Shown here in pieces: positions 60,170-64,000 of a DNA stretch of 64,000 nt (positions are counted from its first letter, which is position 1; each line of letters begins with the position of its first letter). The DNA comes from Magnolia sinica. Lineage: Eukaryota; Streptophyta; Magnoliopsida; Magnoliales; Magnoliaceae. The notes under the pieces are model-generated. The model was given only the letters and a program-made list of their open reading frames with translations, was not told the DNA's origin and did not search any database. Both the position numbers and the translations under genes were made by a program. The stretch covers positions 5,332,001 to 5,396,000 of the forward strand of contig NC_080577.1 in the NCBI RefSeq assembly GCF_029962835.1, written 5' to 3'.

Positions 60170-60625
60170 GTGGTGTGGGGGCTCACCGTGGTGTATGTGT
60201 TTTATCCACACCGTCCATCTGTTTTTTCAGATCGTTTGAGGGAAATACCAGAAAATTGAAGGATATTCAAAGCTCATGTGGACCACACAATAGAAAACAG
60301 TGGAAATTGAATGCCTACTGTTGAAACCTTTTGAGAGTCACGGACGTTTTGGATCAAGCTGATATTTGTGTTTTACGTTCATCTAAATCTTTATAACCTT
60401 ATGAACAGGTTGGATGACAAACAGACATCACTGAGGGCCTAAGAAGGTTTCAACAGTAAATGTCATTAACCCCACTGTTTTCTATGGTGTTGTGCACTTG
60501 AGCTTTGGATATGCTTCCATGTTGGGTTCCTGTTCTGAAATCAGCTGAAAAAACGGATGGACGGTGTGGATAAAGCACCTACATCTCAGTGGGGCCCATA
60601 GTAAATCCTCACCACGTTATCCTCC
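60170..60625. mobile_element. Fold-back element, near-complete
   Basis: The left arm has GTGTATGTGTTTTATCCACA, CCGTCCATCTGTTTTTTCAG, AAAGCTCATGTGGACCACAC and CTACTGTTGAAACCTTTTGA. The right arm is the inverse, with AAGGTTTCAACAGTAAATGT, TTGAGCTTTGGATATGCTTC and AAACGGATGGACGGTGTGGA. Arms are about 190 bp around a short centre (GGATCAAGCTGATATTTGTG). No coding capacity. Confidence 0.8.
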
Positions 60626-60734
60626 TGCACGATCCGCCCCCTGTTTTACACAGGGCGTAAAACACCCAATCTCCGTGGGGGCCCACCACGTGGTACATGT
60701 AACATCCACTCCGTCGGGCGCGGCTTCGGTGGGT

Positions 60735-61195
60735 GGGTGGATCCGGGGTGGATCCATGACCGTGGGACCCACCGTGATTTATATGCCTTACATCCATGCT
60801 GTCCATCCGTTTTGACAGCTCATTTTAGAGCATTATCCTAAAATCGTAATAGATCTAAATATTAGGTGGAACAACACGACAAGGAAACAGTGTTGATTGA
60901 ATACTCACCGTTAAAAACTTCTTGGGGGCCACCGAAATTTTTATTTACCATCTAACCAGTTGGTAAGGTCATAAAGAGCTTGATGAAAGGACCATACAAA
61001 TATCAGCCTGATCCAAAACCCTTGGGGCCCACAAGAGGTTTTTAATGGTCAATCACCATGGTTTCTGTGATGTGGTCCACTTGAGATTTGGATCTGCTTC
61101 ATCATTTGAATCATGCCTGAAATAAGTAGTAAAAACGGATGAACGGGTGGATGTAAGTAACATACATCAAGGCGGGCCCCACGGTCAGGGATCCA
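60735..61195. mobile_element. Fold-back element, near-complete
   Basis: The left end is GGATCCATGACCGTGGGACC and the right end its inverse GGCCCCACGGTCAGGGATCC. Inner arms have ACATCCATGCTGTCCATCCG and the inverse AACGGATGAACGGGTGGATG, then CACCGTTAAAAACTTCTTGG and the inverse AAGAGGTTTTTAATGGTCAA. The centre carries TCCAAAACCCTTGGGGCCCA. No clear target duplication seen. Confidence 0.8.
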
Positions 61196-61199
61196 ATGA

Positions 61200-61842
61200 A
61201 GCCGCGTCCTACTCCGTCCCTCTTGTTCCTACTCCGTCCCTCTTATTCCATCCTCTATTATAGGCATGGAGAAAAAAATCACTGGATAGAAAAGTCAAGC
61301 GGGCCACACCACGTGGAACAATGGAGATGGGATGCAAACCATAAGTTGAAGTATGGGACTTTCATCAAACTAGTTAATCAGTCATAATACACGGGGGGAG
61401 AATTGAATATACAAAAATCATCCTCATCTAGAAACTCAGGCGGGCCACACCATGTGAACTTGAAGGTTTTAAAAGAATTTTCACATTTTTACATTGGTGT
61501 GGCCCACCGTACTTTTAAATATATATTATCTTCTCATGTATAATGAAAATAATTATTCTAACGTTACAGACGGAGTGGATTTACATATAGCCTCACAGAA
61601 CTTTGGGTTTGAGACCCACGGTGTAAAACAGGCATTGCAGACGATTCCGCTCCGGAAGGGGAGAATGCGTTTTCCAAACATCGCCGATTTTTTAAAACAT
61701 AATAATATCGCGAAAATAAACTAAACAATTTATTATTATCGTGATATTCTCACGATTTTTTCAAAATATCAGCAGATATAAAATTAACGTGTTTTTCTCA
61801 CAACAATATCGCCCTATGGTGAAAATCTTAAGGAATTTGTTT

Positions 61843-61903
<61 letters not shown>

Positions 61904-62040
61904 TTTTAAATGTATTAATTAATCTAACAATAAACATTTGTAATATTTAATTTTAGCCCAATTTTCCCTACAATATCCCAAGAATACCTCCAATATTGAA
62001 AATCACCCTAAAAAAAATAAAAGCTTCGAGACAAAAACTC
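61200..62040. other. Intergenic
   Basis: A (TA)n run of about 50 bp lies at 61848-61898. 61640-61840 has CGATATT/AATATCG-type inverted words. No supported gene. Confidence 0.45.
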
Positions 62041-62045
62041 GCACT

Positions 62046-62672
62046 TAGGGGTGTACACGAGTTGAATTGGGCTCAATCCGGCCCGATTCAATCACCAGCC
62101 AAACCCAGCCCGAACCCGGCCCGTCCCGGTCATCAGGCTAACACATCCAGCCCGAACTCGGCCTAGTCAGCAATCGGGCAAACGAGCGAGTTCTAGCTGA
62201 GTTTAGGCCAGTTTCGGACCTTATAGCAAGTTAATGGGAAGGGCTTTAACAGATAATCCGCATCCCATTACAAGACCTTTGATCAATGGTTTAGATAATT
62301 AAACTATAAACTCTACAAAAAATCTAACTAGTCAGGACATTATAATTCCTTTTTGTATTTGGATGAATTTACGTTGTTTAAGTTATACGTTTGTGAGGTG
62401 GATGAGTCACTGTCACTTCAAAGATGGGCGATGAACTATCCCAGTAGGGTAAAAGGGAAAGGGACAGGTAGGGTTTTGAATACACACACACACACACACA
62501 CACACACCACTCGATCGAGTCGGGCCGAGTCAGGCTAAGTCAAGTCAGGTTTCAAACTGAGTCGAGCCGAACTGGAACCTATCCGAACTCAGTTCTGAGT
62601 TGGGCCAAGTTGAGCTTTTTTAGGCCGAGTCGAGCGAGTTAACCAAGCTAACCCAGTTCATGTACAGCCCTA
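62046..62672. mobile_element. Non-autonomous hAT-like element
   Basis: 627 bp. The left end is TAGGGGTGTACACGAGTTGA and, inward from the right, TAGGGCTGTACATGAACTGG. The 8-bp flanks are CTCGCACT (62038-62045) and CTCGCAGT (62673-62680), 7 of 8 matching. The arms are of CCCGAACCCGGCC and GAGTCGAGC words and the middle is AT-rich, with an (AC)n run at 62482-62507. No transposase. Confidence 0.78.
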
Positions 62673-62699
62673 CTCGCAGTATGCCATCATAACCCAATC

Positions 62700-64000
62700 C
62701 AACGGAATGGCAAATGTGGCAATTGGCAGGGTTGGGCGAGCCGCCCATCAACTGGCCTGACCCACTTTTGAGTCAGGTTCGGTCCATGGTAAATGAGTAG
62801 TCGGTTAGGTAATTGGGTCAGCCTTGCATTGAATCTGTGTTGCCTCCGGTTAGTCGAAAACTTAAAAACAAACTAATCTATCAAATTTGAGTATTTTGAC
62901 ATGTAGTTAGGTTTTTTTCTTGTAGAACTAAGATTAAATATTTAAAAAGATATAAAAAGACATTTTAAATAAAATTATTAGCTGGTTTGATAGCTTAGAT
63001 TGGAAATGCATTGAAATCCAAATCGTAATTACATCATGATCAAAGTGATTCTGAATACAAAGCTGTATTTGTTTGAAATGCACTGAAATTCCAAATTTTC
63101 ATTTAGGAACTTGTATTCCCAATACCTCTATTCAATTAACAAAATTAGCTTTCATGTCCCAAATTAGTATGTGTGTGTCTTTATACATGTGTATGCTATT
63201 TGATAGAATGATTATTATAACCTCATTGAAATATATAAACTTTGGTTTTTGAAAAAAGGAGGAAATTCTAATCTTTGGGCCACAAATGGAAGAATTACAA
63301 ACAAGTGACTCAACAACATTTTATAACCATCCATTTAAATGTCCAACGTTTGGATGATTCACATCATTCTATTAATGTGGCTTTAGTGTGCGTATTCACT
63401 GATTAGGCCAGTGTGGGTCTGTCCCACACATTCTCTTCTTAAACATAAGTTGGGTCCTGCTGGGCTGGTTGAGGCCATCCCGATCACAAATAAATGGGGC
63501 TGGTCGGGTTGGGCCAGGCCTGGGTTTGATGCACTTTAAGTGGGTTGGTTGCCATAATGTAGCTGTATGGGCCCGTTTAGAGACTGTTAGTAGGGTTGTA
63601 CATCAAGTCGAAGCAAGTTGAGCTGGCCTTATCTCGACTCGGCTCAGCCACTAGCTGACCTCAGCTCGAACTCAGCTTGGCTCGGTCCTCGAGCCTGACT
63701 AGCCAGCTCGGCTCGGTTCGGTCAACAGCTTGGGCCAGCTCGGGCCGAGTTCGCCATTGAGGCATTTCCACAAACACCTGGACTGCACCTTCAAAATCCC
63801 TCTGTATATGAAACAGAAGCAATGATTTTACAAGTACTTAATCAAACACCTTCTAAGCAACATAAAAACCAAGAAAAATCAAGAAAAAAAAGGTATTTGT
63901 TTCATGTAACCTTCCTTGCCACCAGCCACACTTCATTGAGTCATTTCATCAAACACTTGGTGAGCAGTATCAATGGCAAAGTAATCGAGTCACCGAACTA
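62700..64000. other. Repeat-derived end of the window
   Basis: 62720-62830 and 63430-63580 have GGGTTGGGC/GGGTCAGG words. At 63591 a new hAT-like left end begins (TAGGGTTGTACATCAAGTCG, then GAGCTGGCC and CTCGGCTCGG words to about 63755), whose right end is not found before the window ends. No gene supported. Confidence 0.45.

Noticed and set aside
62353-62538. 61-residue frame ending in a Thr-His repeat
   Set aside because: It translates the (AC)n microsatellite inside the hAT-like element.

Overview
The window looks like nuclear DNA of a flowering plant, probably a woody magnoliid. The grounds are a plant-type XA21-class receptor kinase gene, a eukaryotic tRNA-Phe gene, small spliced genes with GT..AG introns, Ty3/Gypsy elements of plant type, and a dense load of fold-back repeats built on GTGGACCACACC and GGGCCCACC motifs. 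The magnoliid placement rests on my memory of those repeats and is low confidence.

Layout. An 18.5-kb segment (copy A, 1-18512, cut by the left window edge) is repeated in the same orientation as copy B (about 28231-49196, longer because of an extra LTR insertion). The copies differ at roughly 2% of bases in the receptor exon. Each copy carries, in order: an LRR receptor kinase gene on the + strand, a tRNA-Phe(GAA) gene on the - strand, and a small three-exon gene on the - strand that encodes a PSY-type (tyrosine-sulfated) peptide precursor. A long gene-poor, repeat-rich tail follows. Between the copies lie a broken Ty3/Gypsy element (about 18513-25591, - strand) with a solo-LTR-like element nested in it, and the promoter and 5' half of receptor copy B. 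After copy B comes unique sequence with a third, more divergent PSY gene (56587-58481, - strand), a possible relic of a fourth PSY promoter (about 59930-60065), a SINE, several fold-back elements and hAT-like elements.

How the genes may work together. The receptor belongs to the family of rice XA21. XA21 senses the bacterial sulfated peptide RaxX, which mimics plant PSY hormones. Here an XA21-class receptor gene and PSY peptide genes sit a few kilobases apart and have been duplicated as one block. In copy A the receptor looks intact in the part seen, but the peptide has lost the conserved Asp of its HDP motif. In copy B the peptide keeps HDP, but the receptor has a frameshift and a DFG-to-DFD change, and an LTR sits in the last PSY intron. 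This linked receptor and peptide locus is the main finding. That the receptor binds these peptides is a hypothesis only.

The three PSY genes were assembled from exons of 53-123 bp by reading the minus strand. The same exon lengths, splice phases and motifs at three loci support them. No database search or alignment software was used, and counts of differences were made by eye.
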